Below are positions 28,633 to 37,611 of a stretch of 64,000 nucleotides of DNA, piece after piece. The notes beneath the pieces are model-generated. The model saw nothing but the letters and a program-made list of their open reading frames with translations. It was not told the DNA's origin and searched no databases. Position 1 is the first letter of the stretch. The number at the start of each line of letters is the position of its first letter. The translations under genes were made by a program, and so were the position numbers. Origin of the DNA: FEN-1219 sp963728995 (GTDB taxonomy: Bacteria > Pseudomonadota > Gammaproteobacteria > Steroidobacterales > Rariloculaceae); the NCBI GenBank assembly GCA_963728995.1, contig CAVSMD010000003.1, forward strand, positions 917,586 through 981,585. Direction: 5' to 3'.

Positions 28633-29995
28633 TCAATGAGGGAAGGGGGGAAGTCGGCCACCCTTCGCCGACTCGGGATACGCCATGTTCACGGCCATCG
28701 ACAGGTACGTGTACAAGCCCGCCGTGACGGCCGTCTGCACGACGCCTTCTTCGCCGAGCATCGTCACCGCGTGCGCGTACGTGGCGTCGCTCACGCGCTT
28801 GTTCTCGAGCAGCTCGGTGCAGAAATCGTAGACCGCAGCCTCGTCTTGCGCCATGTGCTGCGGATGCCGGCCTTCCTCGAGCGCCTGCACGGTGTCGCGG
28901 CCGAGCCCTTCGCGGATCGAATCCTCTTCGTGCGCCGTCCAGATGTCGTTGGTCCAGTGCCGCGCCACGATCATGATGATGAAGTGGATGAGCTTCTGGC
29001 TGATGCGCGGATTCACGTGCGACTGCTCGTGGAGCTGGCGGAGCGGCCCCAGGATCTCGGGCAGGCGCACGTACACCGTCCAGAGATTCGGTCCGCCCGC
29101 GCCGACGCCGCCCGCCGGTCCGGCACCGCCGGCTTCGCCGAGGCCGTCGGGCCGCACCTCGCGATATTCCGCGAGCGCTCTGCGCAGCGGCTCCGACATC
29201 CTGTCCTCGGGGATCGCGGAAAGACGGTTCTGCGCGCTCGCCGGCACCGGCAGGGGCAAGTCGCCGCGCGGGTCGCTGCGGATCTGATTCAGGACGGAGC
29301 TCACGCGCTGCTCGAGCAGCACCCTGCCGAGCGCGGGGACGACCACCGCGCGATCCGCGGCGGCGATCGTGCTCGGCCGCAGCCAGCGGTGCCGGGGATC
29401 GACGAACAGCAGCTCTGCTTCGTCCTCGACGGCCTTGCGCCGCTCGGCCGGCACGGTCCGGCTCGCCCAGCGGTGCAGGTAGTCGGCGTTGATCGTCATA
29501 CCCTGGCCGGGCCGCGTCTCGTGGGCCGTGACGTAGCGGACGCGCACCCCCGCGGGCCGCCAGTCCGCATGCACGCGTTCCGCGAGCTGCTGCATGCTGC
29601 GGTCGTCTGGCCCGTTGCCTTCGTCTGCGATGATCACCAGGTTCCTGAAGCGACCGGCGTGCAGCGCTCGGGTCACGACGTCGTACGCGTCGACTGCGCC
29701 GCGGCCGGCGGACCTGCCCGGCGCGCGCCGGCGTGTCGGGCGTGACCGGCAGCACGAGCGCGTCGCCGAGCTCCTCCGCCACCCGTCGCGCCACGTAACG
29801 CGCCACCTCCACGTGGTTGGCGACGGCCATGGAGCTGCCGCCGGAATAGATCAGCGTCGTCTTGCCCGACGCCACCGCCGCCGCGAGGCCGTCCTGCGAA
29901 TAGTCCGATGTCCAGATCGATCGAGGCGGCGTTGCGGCACCGGCGGCAGCCGCGGCGAGCAGGGAGAAGAGCAACGTGACGGCAGCGGTCTTCAT
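28633..29995 (-). pseudogene. Exported creatininase-like/CMD fusion protein (one frameshift)
   Basis: Reconstructed protein of about 454 residues: signal peptide (VTLLFSLLAAAAAGAA), creatininase-like domain (TTLIYSGGSSMAVANHVEVA, LVIIADEGNGPDDRSMQQLA) and a C-terminal CMD domain (MIVARHWTNDIWTAHEEDSI, YDFCTELLENKRVSDATYA). The metal-binding EQHG and HGGN motifs of true creatininases are altered, so the first domain may be non-catalytic or act differently. One shift near 29730 separates the signal and first strands from the rest. Part of the exported catabolic operon. Confidence 0.7.
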
Positions 29996-30157
29996 GCGTT
30001 GGCGCTCCATGATCAGTTGGCCGGCAACGCGAACTGGCCGGCCGCGAGGCCACCGGGATCGTTCGGCGGCATCGTGGCGCGCGGCGAGCGTCGCGAGCAA
30101 GGTCGGACGTTGGATCGGGCTCATCGCGGAGACATCCTCATCGGTGCGCCGGGCGGA
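29996..30157. other. Short intergenic gap in the minus-strand operon
   Basis: 162 bases between the lactonase-like gene and the creatininase-CMD fusion. No separate gene or clear hairpin was found; the translated frame around 30010-30120 is Arg-rich and not gene-like. Confidence 0.3.
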
Positions 30158-31444
30158 TCAGTAGCGAACGGCGCCGCACCACAGTTGAAACGCGCCCTCG
30201 GTCCGCACGTCCTGCTTGTACCGGAACGTGAGCCGGCCGTCGGGCTCCACCCTGAGCAGAACGATGCGCGGCGGCACGACCTCGATGTCGTCGCCCCTGC
30301 GCCGCTTGATGGGACCTTTGGACTCGTGGCTCGTGGCGACGAGCGAGCGGCCGTCGGGGTGCAGCGCGAACATGCGGACGTCGATGCTCTGCGGATCCGC
30401 GGACTGGATGAGCCGCGGCTCGCCGGTGTCGGGATTCAGCGCGAACACGGCGATGGAATTCTCCATGCCTTCGGAGATGACCTCTTCGCCGCGGAACACT
30501 TCCTTGCCGCGGCCGCGGTTCGCGACATACAGCGTGCGGCCGTTCGGATGCATCCGGATCGCCGACGCCGCCTGCCCCGGCTTCGACCGCGTGGACGAAG
30601 CGAGAACCGAGGTGACGAACACCGGCTCCGCCGACAGCCGGTCGTCCGTGATGCGATAGGTGTGCAGCTCGTTCTGCGCCTCGATGACCACGTACACGAA
30701 GCGGCCCGACGGATGGAACTCGACGTGGCGGCAGCGGAAGTCATGGCCGCCATTCGGCGCCACGGACTGCCGGTTCACGAGCTGACCGTTCTCGTAGCCG
30801 AAGATCTTCAGCGCGCCGCGGTCCTCTCCTCTCCGACCGGGCATGGCCTCGTTGCCGCGCGCGGGCATGATCACGGCGCGGCCGGAGGGCATGACGCGGA
30901 CCTGGTGCGCGTAGACGCCCGTGTCGAGCGTCGCCGCCTGCTGCACCTCGACGCCGACGGAGCCGTCGGCGTGGAGGCGATGCACGGCAACGCCGCTCGG
31001 GTCGTTGAAGGCGCAGAGCAGATGCTCGCGGCGCTGATCGGCCGTGATGTAGATCGGCCGATAGCGCAGCCGGACGGCGTCGCCGACCGGCTTCAGCGCG
31101 CCCGAAGAATCGACCGCGAGGGCGTTCAGGAAATGGTTCCGCGGCTCCTTCGCCGTGTGCGCGTCGCTCGTCGCCACGTACAGGAATCGGCCCGACGACC
31201 ACGCTTCCTGTAGCTCCTCGGGAAGCACCCGCGGATCGCCGATCGCCGCGAGGGAGCCGACGTCGTCCGCGACGCGGTAGCGCAGCAACTTCGCGCCGAC
31301 GTTGGCGTAGAAATCCGCGCGTGCGCCCGCCCGCGGTTGAGCCGCGACGGCACCGAAGCGGCCGAACGCCGCGGCGCCAGCCACCGCCGCGCTCGCGGCG
31401 CACGACGACTTCAGGACGCTGCGGCGGGAAACCGTGTTCGCCAT
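30158..31444 (-). CDS. Exported beta-propeller protein, lactonase (6-phosphogluconolactonase) fold
   Basis: A 428-residue protein with an RR-type leader (VSRRSVLKSSCAASAAVAG) and a seven-bladed propeller: repeated blocks such as RFLYVATSDAHT, RPIYITADQRREHLLCAF, RFVYVVIEAQNELHTYRI and RTLYVANRGRG, each a typical Lgl-family strand set. The family includes cycloisomerases and lactonases that open sugar or aromatic-derived lactones. Directly follows the PQQ dehydrogenase gene with a 16-base gap. Export plus operon context suggests it acts on an oxidised product in the periplasm. Confidence 0.75.
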   Translation of the reverse strand: MANTVSRRSVLKSSCAASAAVAGAAAFGRFGAVAAQPRAGARADFYANVGAKLLRYRVADDVGSLAAIGDPRVLPEELQEAWSSGRFLYVATSDAHTAKEPRNHFLNALAVDSSGALKPVGDAVRLRYRPIYITADQRREHLLCAFNDPSGVAVHRLHADGSVGVEVQQAATLDTGVYAHQVRVMPSGRAVIMPARGNEAMPGRRGEDRGALKIFGYENGQLVNRQSVAPNGGHDFRCRHVEFHPSGRFVYVVIEAQNELHTYRITDDRLSAEPVFVTSVLASSTRSKPGQAASAIRMHPNGRTLYVANRGRGKEVFRGEEVISEGMENSIAVFALNPDTGEPRLIQSADPQSIDVRMFALHPDGRSLVATSHESKGPIKRRRGDDIEVVPPRIVLLRVEPDGRLTFRYKQDVRTEGAFQLWCGAVRY

Positions 31445-31460
31445 GGCCCGTCTCCGTGAG

Positions 31461-33517
31461 TTACTGCGGGTGTTTCCCTTCGGCGCGCTGCGCGAGCTCG
31501 CCCACCCATGCGCTCACGTTCGCGATGGCGGTCTGGTCGAGGAAGCTGCCGAACGCGGGCATCTGGTTGCGGCCGCCCGACACCGTGCGTTGAATCGTGT
31601 CCGCGCTGAGGCCGGTGCTGAACGCCGGGCCGCCGTGGCCGCCGGTGCCGTCCGCGCCGTGGCAGAAGACGCACGAATTGAAGTACGCGGTCTTGCCGGC
31701 TTCGATGTTCACTTCGACGTTCGCGTTGCTCGTGAGCATCCGCGGCGGCGGCTGCGCGGGAGGCACTTGGTCGAGCGTACCTTCGAGCGAGAACAGCCAC
31801 ACGCTGTCGCCGCGCGGCCCGCCCTGCACGTGCCCGGCCGAGTAGGCCGCGACGTACTGGTGGCCGCGATGCTCGAACGTGCTGACCGGCGCGTTCATGC
31901 CGGCGCCGGTCTGGAACTCCCAGAGCTTGGTACCGGTCGCGGAGCTGAGCGCCGTGAGGCGGCCATCGTTGCGGCCGACGAATACGAGTCCGCCGGCCGT
32001 CGCGATCGAGCCGCTCAGGCAGCGCTCCGGCCACTGCTGCTGCCACACGAGCTTGTTCGTGTGCAGATCGAGCGCGGCGAACACGCCGAACATCGGCAGC
32101 GGGTTCGTGCCGAAGTTGCCGCCGATGTAGAAGCTCGCCGGCGGGAGGGCTGTGATCGCCGATGTCCCACGCCCGGAACACGCCCGCGTTGTCGCCGGCG
32201 CATACGAAGATGCGGTCCGTCTGCGGGTCGATCGAGCTCGGCGGCCAGTTCGCGCCGCCGCGCAGCCCCGGCTTCACGAGAACGTAGTCCGTCCAGTAGG
32301 GCGTGAAGATGCGGCCGCCGTTCACCAGCGTGAAGCCCTCCGGCGCGATGTCCATCGACGTCGGCACGAACGGGTCGCCGACCGGGAACGGTTGCGTCGC
32401 CGCCGTCGCCTGCCGCGGCTCCTGCATCACCGGCCGCTCCTCGATGCCGACGAGCGGTTTGCCGTTCGTTCGATCGAGAATGTAGAGGTACCCGGTCTTC
32501 CCGGCCTGGGCGAGACCCTTGCGTTTGACGCCGCCGATGTCGATGTCGAACAGCACGACGGGATTCGGCGCGTCGTAGTCCCAGAGGTCGTGATGCACCT
32601 CCTGAAAGTGCCAGCGGTACTGGCCGGTGCGCAGGTCGATGGCAACGATGGACGCGGAGAACAGGTTGTCGCCCGGTCGCACGCCGCCGTTGAAGTCGGG
32701 GCCGGCATTGCCCGGTGGAGAAATAGATGAGGCCGAGCTCGGGATCGAGCGCCGGCGTGTTCCACACCGTGGCTCCGCCGTTGCGCCACACCTCGTTGTT
32801 CGCCGGCCACGTGTCGTGGCCTGGCTCACCGGGACCCGGGATCGTGTAGAACGTCCAGACGAGCTTGCCGTTCCTCGCGTCGTACGCCTTCACGCGTCCG
32901 CGCACGCCGAACTCGGCGCCGGCGAAGCCCGTGATCACGAGGCCGTCGTAGTACAGCGGCGCCGTCGTGATCGTGAATCCGTCCTGCCAGCGCTCGGCCT
33001 GCACGCTCCAGACGACCTTGCCTGTCTTTTGATCGAGGGCGACGAGCTTGCCGTCGAGCTGGCCCGCGAACACCTTGCCGTCGCCGATCGCGACGCCGCG
33101 ATTGGTCCAGCTGCAGCAAGCCGTCGAGATCGCGGGGTCGAGGTTCGCCTGGTACGTCCAGAGAAACTTGCCGCTGTCGACGTCGATCGCGAACACGTCG
33201 TTCGCGCCCGTCGAAACGTAGAGCGCGCCGCTGAAGAAGATCGGCTGCGCTTCGCCGGAATACTGCGGGCCGAATCCCGAGCCGTTCAGGTGAACTCGCC
33301 AGACACCCTTCAGACGCTCCACCGTATCGCGATTGATCTCGGTCAGAGGCGAGTAGCGGCGATTGAACCAGTCGCCGCCATTCGTGGCCCAGTCACGTCT
33401 TGGTGACGTCAGCGATGACCCTGCGAAGCTCGGCGCGACATTCTGTGCCTCGACGCCAAAGATCGGCTGCGTCGCGGGCAATGCAAGAAGGAACAGCGCG
33501 CAGAATCTGCGATTCAT
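31461..33517 (-). pseudogene. PQQ-dependent dehydrogenase with C-terminal cytochrome c (two frameshifts)
   Basis: Reconstructed quinohaemoprotein of about 685 residues: signal peptide ending GVEAQ, eight-bladed PQQ propeller with tryptophan-docking repeats, the vicinal Cys pair in STACCSWTNRGVAIG that clamps PQQ, the catalytic-region HHDLWDYDAPNP, and a C-terminal cytochrome c domain with CVFCHG. Two single-base shifts (near 32715 and 32140) break the frame, all motifs being present. Such enzymes oxidise alcohols or aldehydes in the periplasm and pass electrons to cytochrome c. Member of the operon starting with the DUF6282 gene. Confidence 0.85.
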
Positions 33518-33658
33518 CGGAGCTCACCTCGAGGCGTGATACTCGGGCAACGGTTCGCACGTCTCTTATACCTTGAACGGTTCTGGAGTTCGACCACCGC
33601 GCGCAGCCGATACCACCGAAGGAAGCGCATTCCCGCCGCTGGTCGCGGCGACAGGTCG

Positions 33659-34546
33659 TTACGGATCGAGCCCGAGCAGCCGCGCCGGGTTCTTGCGCGC
33701 CATGACGTCGATCTCGGCGGCGGACACGCCGTGTGTCATGAGCCCCTTGTAGATCGCGAGCAGCCCGTCCGTGTGCAGCGGATTCGGCGGCTGACCGAGA
33801 TCGCTCGATATTACGAACGACGCGGCGCCGATCGCTTTGATTGCCTCCGCTTCCTTCGTCAGCTGCTCGTCCGTGAGCGGGGACCACACGAGCTCGAGGA
33901 ACGCGCCTTGCTTCGCTGCTTCGCGCAGCTGGTCGAAGCTCATCGATCCGCCGGGACTCGCCATCGCGTGCGTCACGACTACACTCTTCACGCCGCGCCG
34001 CTTCGCCTCCGGGATGATGAGCAGCGACTCCTGCGGCGAGGAGTGGCCCATCTCGAGCACGAGGTCGTGCTGCGCCGCGATGTCGATGACGGCCAGCACC
34101 TCGGGCAAGACCTTGCCGTCGCGCGTGACCGGCGCAAACGGGCGATTGTCGCCGTTCAGCTTGACCTGCGCCTCGGAATCGAACGTGGGCAGCCAGACGA
34201 GCTTGCCGTAGCCGCCTTCGACTTTTGTCATCCACTCGACGGCAGCGGGATTCACACCCCCGACGGTGAGATCGAGCGAGATGCCGCCGAACACTTCGAT
34301 GCCCGGCACGACCTTGCGCACCAGAAACGCCACCGACGCGGTGGGCTCGTAGTGGTTCTTGACCACGATCGCCCGCATGCCGGCCGCCTTCGCGGCGCGC
34401 GCGAGCTCGATCGCGTCGACCTTGCGGGGCGTGCCGTCCGGCGCTGCGTGCGCGTGCATGTCTATCGCACCCGCAAGCGTTTGCGCAAGTGTGGCCCGCG
34501 GCGCGAGAAGGCTCACAGCGAGCAGTATGAACACGGTAAGGCGCAT
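33659..34546 (-). CDS. Exported DUF6282 amidohydrolase-like protein
   Basis: A 295-residue protein with signal peptide (FILLAVSLLAPRATLAQ) and a TIM-barrel hydrolase start: AIDMHAHAAPDG (metal His-x-His), later VVKNHYEPTAS, LEMGHSSPQES and VVTHAMASPGG with further His ligands. The ATG at 34546 has AAGGGGGAG upstream and is preferred over a more distal one. The DUF6282 family belongs to the amidohydrolase superfamily with undetermined substrates. Probably the first gene of the exported-enzyme operon. Confidence 0.75.
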   Translation of the reverse strand: MRLTVFILLAVSLLAPRATLAQTLAGAIDMHAHAAPDGTPRKVDAIELARAAKAAGMRAIVVKNHYEPTASVAFLVRKVVPGIEVFGGISLDLTVGGVNPAAVEWMTKVEGGYGKLVWLPTFDSEAQVKLNGDNRPFAPVTRDGKVLPEVLAVIDIAAQHDLVLEMGHSSPQESLLIIPEAKRRGVKSVVVTHAMASPGGSMSFDQLREAAKQGAFLELVWSPLTDEQLTKEAEAIKAIGAASFVISSDLGQPPNPLHTDGLLAIYKGLMTHGVSAAEIDVMARKNPARLLGLDP

Positions 34547-34601
34547 GGTCTCCCCCTTTGACCGGCGGCTCGCACGAGTATAGCTGCGGCGGTACGCGAG
34601 C

Positions 34602-34760
34602 GCGCCCGACATCAAGCGCACGGTCGCCGATGGCGATCTCGTCGCAGCGCGCACGCACGAGCGCTTCCACCCGAACGACCCGAACGACCTCGGCAAGGTC
34701 ATCGTGGAGATCTACCGGGTCGAGAACGGACTCATCGTCGAGAGCGCGCACGTAAGCCAG
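34602..34760 (+). pseudogene. Remnant of a SnoaL-like (NTF2-fold) gene
   Basis: An open stretch reading DIKRTVADGDLVAARTHERF and, further on, NDPNDLGKVIVEIYRVENGL matches the C-terminal half of SnoaL/NTF2-like proteins. There is no start and the 5' half is absent; the downstream continuation is unrelated. A 5'-truncated fragment on the plus strand next to the DUF6282 gene. Confidence 0.6.
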
Positions 34761-34832
34761 GAGTGCTCCCGCAGACGGTTTCACGGCGACGCTGGGCTTG
34801 GTGTCGGGCTGGAGCCCCGTTGCTGGAAGTTG

Positions 34833-35345
34833 CTACGCCGCCTTGGCCCGGCGTCGGGCACCGATCAGTAGACGAACGAACAGGCCGACCAGCCCGCCCA
34901 ATAGGACGAAGACGCCGATCACGGTGACGAAGGACTGGGTTTCGTCAGCGACGTCCAGCGCGAAAGCCATCTCGTAGCCGGCGCCAGCGCCAAGCAGGCC
35001 GAACACCGTGGTCCATGCCAAGACGCCGCCTGGCAGCCGCCGGCCGCGAATCGGGTCGAAGACCTCCGCGCCGCGCGACAGGCGAGCGATCAGCAGCGGG
35101 ACGCAGGCGAATACCGCCGCACCGATCGCGCCGCCGATCCAGCTCCGCGTCAGCAGACCGACGAAGATCAGGCCGATGGCGGCGAAGAACACCAGCCAGC
35201 CCTGCAGATTACCGATGCCGCCGCCGAACGCCGCGTTCGACGGCCCACCGCCCATTTGCACCCCTTGGTGCTCGCCGGTGCCGTGCGCCAGGATGTGTGT
35301 GACCTTCTCGGCCGTCGTCCGGCCCGGAACATCGTTGAATGACAT
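34833..35345 (-). CDS. Hypothetical membrane protein
   Basis: A 170-residue protein with four hydrophobic segments (LVFFAAIGLIFVGLL, GAIGAAVFACVPLLIA, LAWTTVFGLLGAGAGYE, VTVIGVFVLLGGLVGLFV) and an N-terminal soluble part containing HILAHGTGEHQGV. Basic C-terminal tail. No family recognised. Confidence 0.55.
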   Translation of the reverse strand: MSFNDVPGRTTAEKVTHILAHGTGEHQGVQMGGGPSNAAFGGGIGNLQGWLVFFAAIGLIFVGLLTRSWIGGAIGAAVFACVPLLIARLSRGAEVFDPIRGRRLPGGVLAWTTVFGLLGAGAGYEMAFALDVADETQSFVTVIGVFVLLGGLVGLFVRLLIGARRRAKAA

Positions 35346-35395
35346 CGCCTACCCCGCCATCACGGTCGCCGCCGCACCCGCAGCGTAGGATATCG

Positions 35396-35701
35396 CTACC
35401 GCGAAGAAGGGCAAATGCGTTCTCGATGGAATAGCTTGTGAATGACGGACGGTGACGGCGTGAATGACCGGGAATCGATCAATGCCTTTCGCAAGGTGTC
35501 GAATTCGTCCCAATCAGCTACCGCAAATGCGAGATCAACGTCGGCCGTCGCCCGCGTGACTCGAACGCCGAAGCCATAGTGCAGCAAGAGATCCCGAGCC
35601 ATCGCACCGACCATGAGCGGCTCGTGAGCGGGGGCAGCCTGCCGAAGGTCCCGCACGAGCTCCGACAGCCAGAGCAGGTCGCGCTTATCCGACAAATCCA
35701 T
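35396..35701 (-). pseudogene. Truncated nucleotidyltransferase AbiEii-like toxin
   Basis: 101 residues of a nucleotidyltransferase of the AbiEii/AbiGii family, covering the start MDLSDKRDLLWLSELVRDL and the active region TADVDLAFAV. It then ends abruptly after VIHKLFHRERI, where relatives continue for over 150 residues. Its ATG overlaps the antitoxin end. The remaining 3' half is not found downstream, where the membrane-protein gene begins. The toxin is therefore probably inactive while its antitoxin partner is intact. Confidence 0.6.
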
Positions 35702-36692
35702 CAACGATCCGTTTGTAGATGAGATCGGCGGTCTCGATCGCACGGGCATCGCCTGTCATCACGAGGTCGGCGTAGATCAGCGGCAATGGCACCACTGCGG
35801 CGTCCTTCGTATCAAAGGTCCAGAAACGCTCCATGATCTCGACGGGCCCGAGCGGGTCCGGGCGCAGCTTGTAATCCAAGAGCAGTCGCGGCGGCGGCTT
35901 GGTCGCGTAGAGAGTGACGGTCTCCGGCCGTAGATGGCGGGTGATTCTTTCCGCCGCGGCTTCACCGCCCAAGAGAACGTCGTACTTTTTCGGATCGAGA
36001 TTCGCCCACCATGCGGTCAAGTCGGTTCGATAGCGGGCGATCAGCAGTTTCGCGCGCAGGGTTCTTGCGTACGCCTCGGTCCACTGCTTCAGCAGGCGCT
36101 CTTGTTGCAGCAGTCGGCGCTTGCCGTCGAGGTCGGCCACGAAGCCGAGTTGTTGTAGATCGGTCATCACCCAACCCACCGTGCCGTGAGCGACGCCGGC
36201 TTGCTCGGCGATTTCCCGGTAGGGCTGATCTATCCACTCGGGGTGACACAGAAGCGCGAATAGAACCTTGAGTCCGCCCGGTTGAAACGCCCTTCCAGTA
36301 GGCTGCCCCGCGGCATGTCTTTGCTGCGGCCGTTCACCTTTGACCCAGACGTGGAGCGGGGGCTGATCGATAAAGGCGTTTCCCGCGCCATCGAGGAACG
36401 CAACGCCATGCCCCTTCAGCGTCTCGGCCATCGCCGGTGTCACATAGTCGGCGATCAGCATGCCGGGCTTGCCGAATCGATCGATCTGATGGAGTGCGGC
36501 TCCCAACGTCGCTGGCCGGAGTCCTCGCTTGATCTCCACGAGGTAGGTGCGAGCCTGCCGGCCTTCGCCGATTCGGACGACCGCGTCCGCCTGCTGGTCT
36601 GGCAGCCGGCGATCAACCTGGACGTGAATACCGAGCTTCCGCGCCGTTTCGAGCGCGGTATTAAGGAGATCGTTTTCGGCGGTTCTGTCCAT
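35685..36692 (-). CDS. AbiEi-family antitoxin-like protein (type IV TA)
   Basis: A 335-residue protein. The N-terminal part (LVEIKRGLRPATLGAAL) resembles nuclease-like/DUF domains attached to this antitoxin class, and the middle holds a winged helix (PYREIAEQAGVAHGTVGWVMTDLQQLGFV). It reads into the nucleotidyltransferase gene with a 17-base overlap. A strong palindrome lies just before the start, consistent with autorepression by the winged helix. Family assignment is by organisation and the HTH region. Confidence 0.6.
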   Translation of the reverse strand: MDRTAENDLLNTALETARKLGIHVQVDRRLPDQQADAVVRIGEGRQARTYLVEIKRGLRPATLGAALHQIDRFGKPGMLIADYVTPAMAETLKGHGVAFLDGAGNAFIDQPPLHVWVKGERPQQRHAAGQPTGRAFQPGGLKVLFALLCHPEWIDQPYREIAEQAGVAHGTVGWVMTDLQQLGFVADLDGKRRLLQQERLLKQWTEAYARTLRAKLLIARYRTDLTAWWANLDPKKYDVLLGGEAAAERITRHLRPETVTLYATKPPPRLLLDYKLRPDPLGPVEIMERFWTFDTKDAAVVPLPLIYADLVMTGDARAIETADLIYKRIVDGFVG

Positions 36693-36701
36693 TACTGCGT
36701 A

Positions 36702-36739
36702 TTGTCCACGCGACGTGGACACCGGTCAATAATGGACAA
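36702..36739. promoter_or_regulatory. Palindromic operator upstream of the AbiEi-like gene
   Basis: GTCCACG and CGTGGAC form a perfect inverted repeat separated by CGA at 36704-36720, beginning 11 bases upstream of the ATG at 36692. A further half-site TGGACAA lies at 36733-36739, and the first arm extends to TTGTCCA, so three copies of the same half-site occur in 38 bases. This is the pattern expected for autoregulated toxin-antitoxin promoters. Binding by the adjacent winged-helix protein is inferred. Confidence 0.65.
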
Positions 36740-36826
36740 CTGCGGGGCGTACGGTCGGGTCCTGCCAGTTGCGGCGCTTCAACGAGGGAGCGCCCAGTAA
36801 GGAATAGCGTTTGGCGTTATTAAGAC

Positions 36827-36855
36827 TTAGGCATCGAAGTCTGAATAATGCCTAA
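36827..36855. repeat. Inverted repeat in gap beside the AbiE-like promoter
   Basis: TTAGGCAT and ATGCCTAA face each other with 13 bases between; an overlapping shorter pair (AGACTT/AAGTCT) is nested with it. It sits in the A/T-richer gap between the TA-like genes and the IS91 remnant. Possible operator or terminus; undefined. Confidence 0.4.
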
Positions 36856-36949
36856 ACCGGAGCGCGAAAGTCCTGTGCGCCATAGCCGTACGGCCACAAG
36901 AGATCCCGAGACCTGGCACCGACGAAGCGGCTTGTGAGCTCGGACTTAG

Positions 36950-37425
36950 TCACTCGATGTCGCGCCAGCAATGATCCGGGCGACGTCCGCAGCCGGGTAG
37001 TACACACGGCGGGCGATTCGCCGGCCGCAGCCGCGGAGTTTTCGGGTCTGGAAATCGGGTGGATAGCACAGGCTGTATCGGAGACCTCCGGGCGTGCGGT
37101 CGAGCAGCCAGCTGAGTCTGAGACAACACCCTGCGCCTCTTCCTCCCGGGGTGATCTCCGTTCGCAACGCCGCGTGCGCCGCGAACACGGCGTGATACCT
37201 GGGTCAGGTGGGCCTGCGGCCGCGCCACCAGCGCTGCAAGGCGAGCGATGAAGTCCATGGGTTCGAGCACGATGTGCGTCGTCCCGTCGCGGTACGCAGT
37301 CTTCAGTCGGTAGCGAACCTGCTCCTGCGCCGCTCGACGAGCAGATAGAGCAACGTTGCGACAACGTTGCTTCGGGCCGATGGCGTGCGTAGCCCGGCGG
37401 ATCGATGAAGGGTGGGGCACGCGGC
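36950..37425 (-). pseudogene. IS91-family transposase remnant, internally deleted
   Basis: On the minus strand an N-terminal IS91 signature (YARHRPEATL) is followed after about 20 codons by the C-terminal block QVRYRLKTAYRDGTTHIVLE and, in another frame, VFAAHAALRTEITP-like sequence (FAAHAALRTEITPGGRG). The same blocks appear in the fuller copy near 52.3-52.9 kb. The catalytic middle is missing and several frames are used, so it is inactive debris. Confidence 0.65.
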
Positions 37426-37611
37426 CGCGACGCCGACCCGCTCTCCATAGCCTCGCATCCTTGCGACGGCTCAACGCGAACGTCGTGCCGAACGTCTGAG
37501 GACGCTTCGGAATCGTTCGTTGGCGCGCGCCGCGGGCGATCAGCGAGCTCCGGGGCTTTGATGAATGCACCACGCGCCTCCGAAGGACGGAGGGCCGGCC
37601 AAATAGTCGCG

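Noticed and set aside
28186..28727. Plus-strand frames opposite the CMD gene
   Set aside because: Shadow of the CMD coding sequence; minus-strand motifs and a signal peptide are clear.
37321..37372. GCAACGTTGC repeats as a CRISPR-like array
   Set aside because: Only two adjacent copies of about 10 bases with a 2-base gap; no spacer pattern and inside IS91 debris. No CRISPR array was found anywhere in the window.
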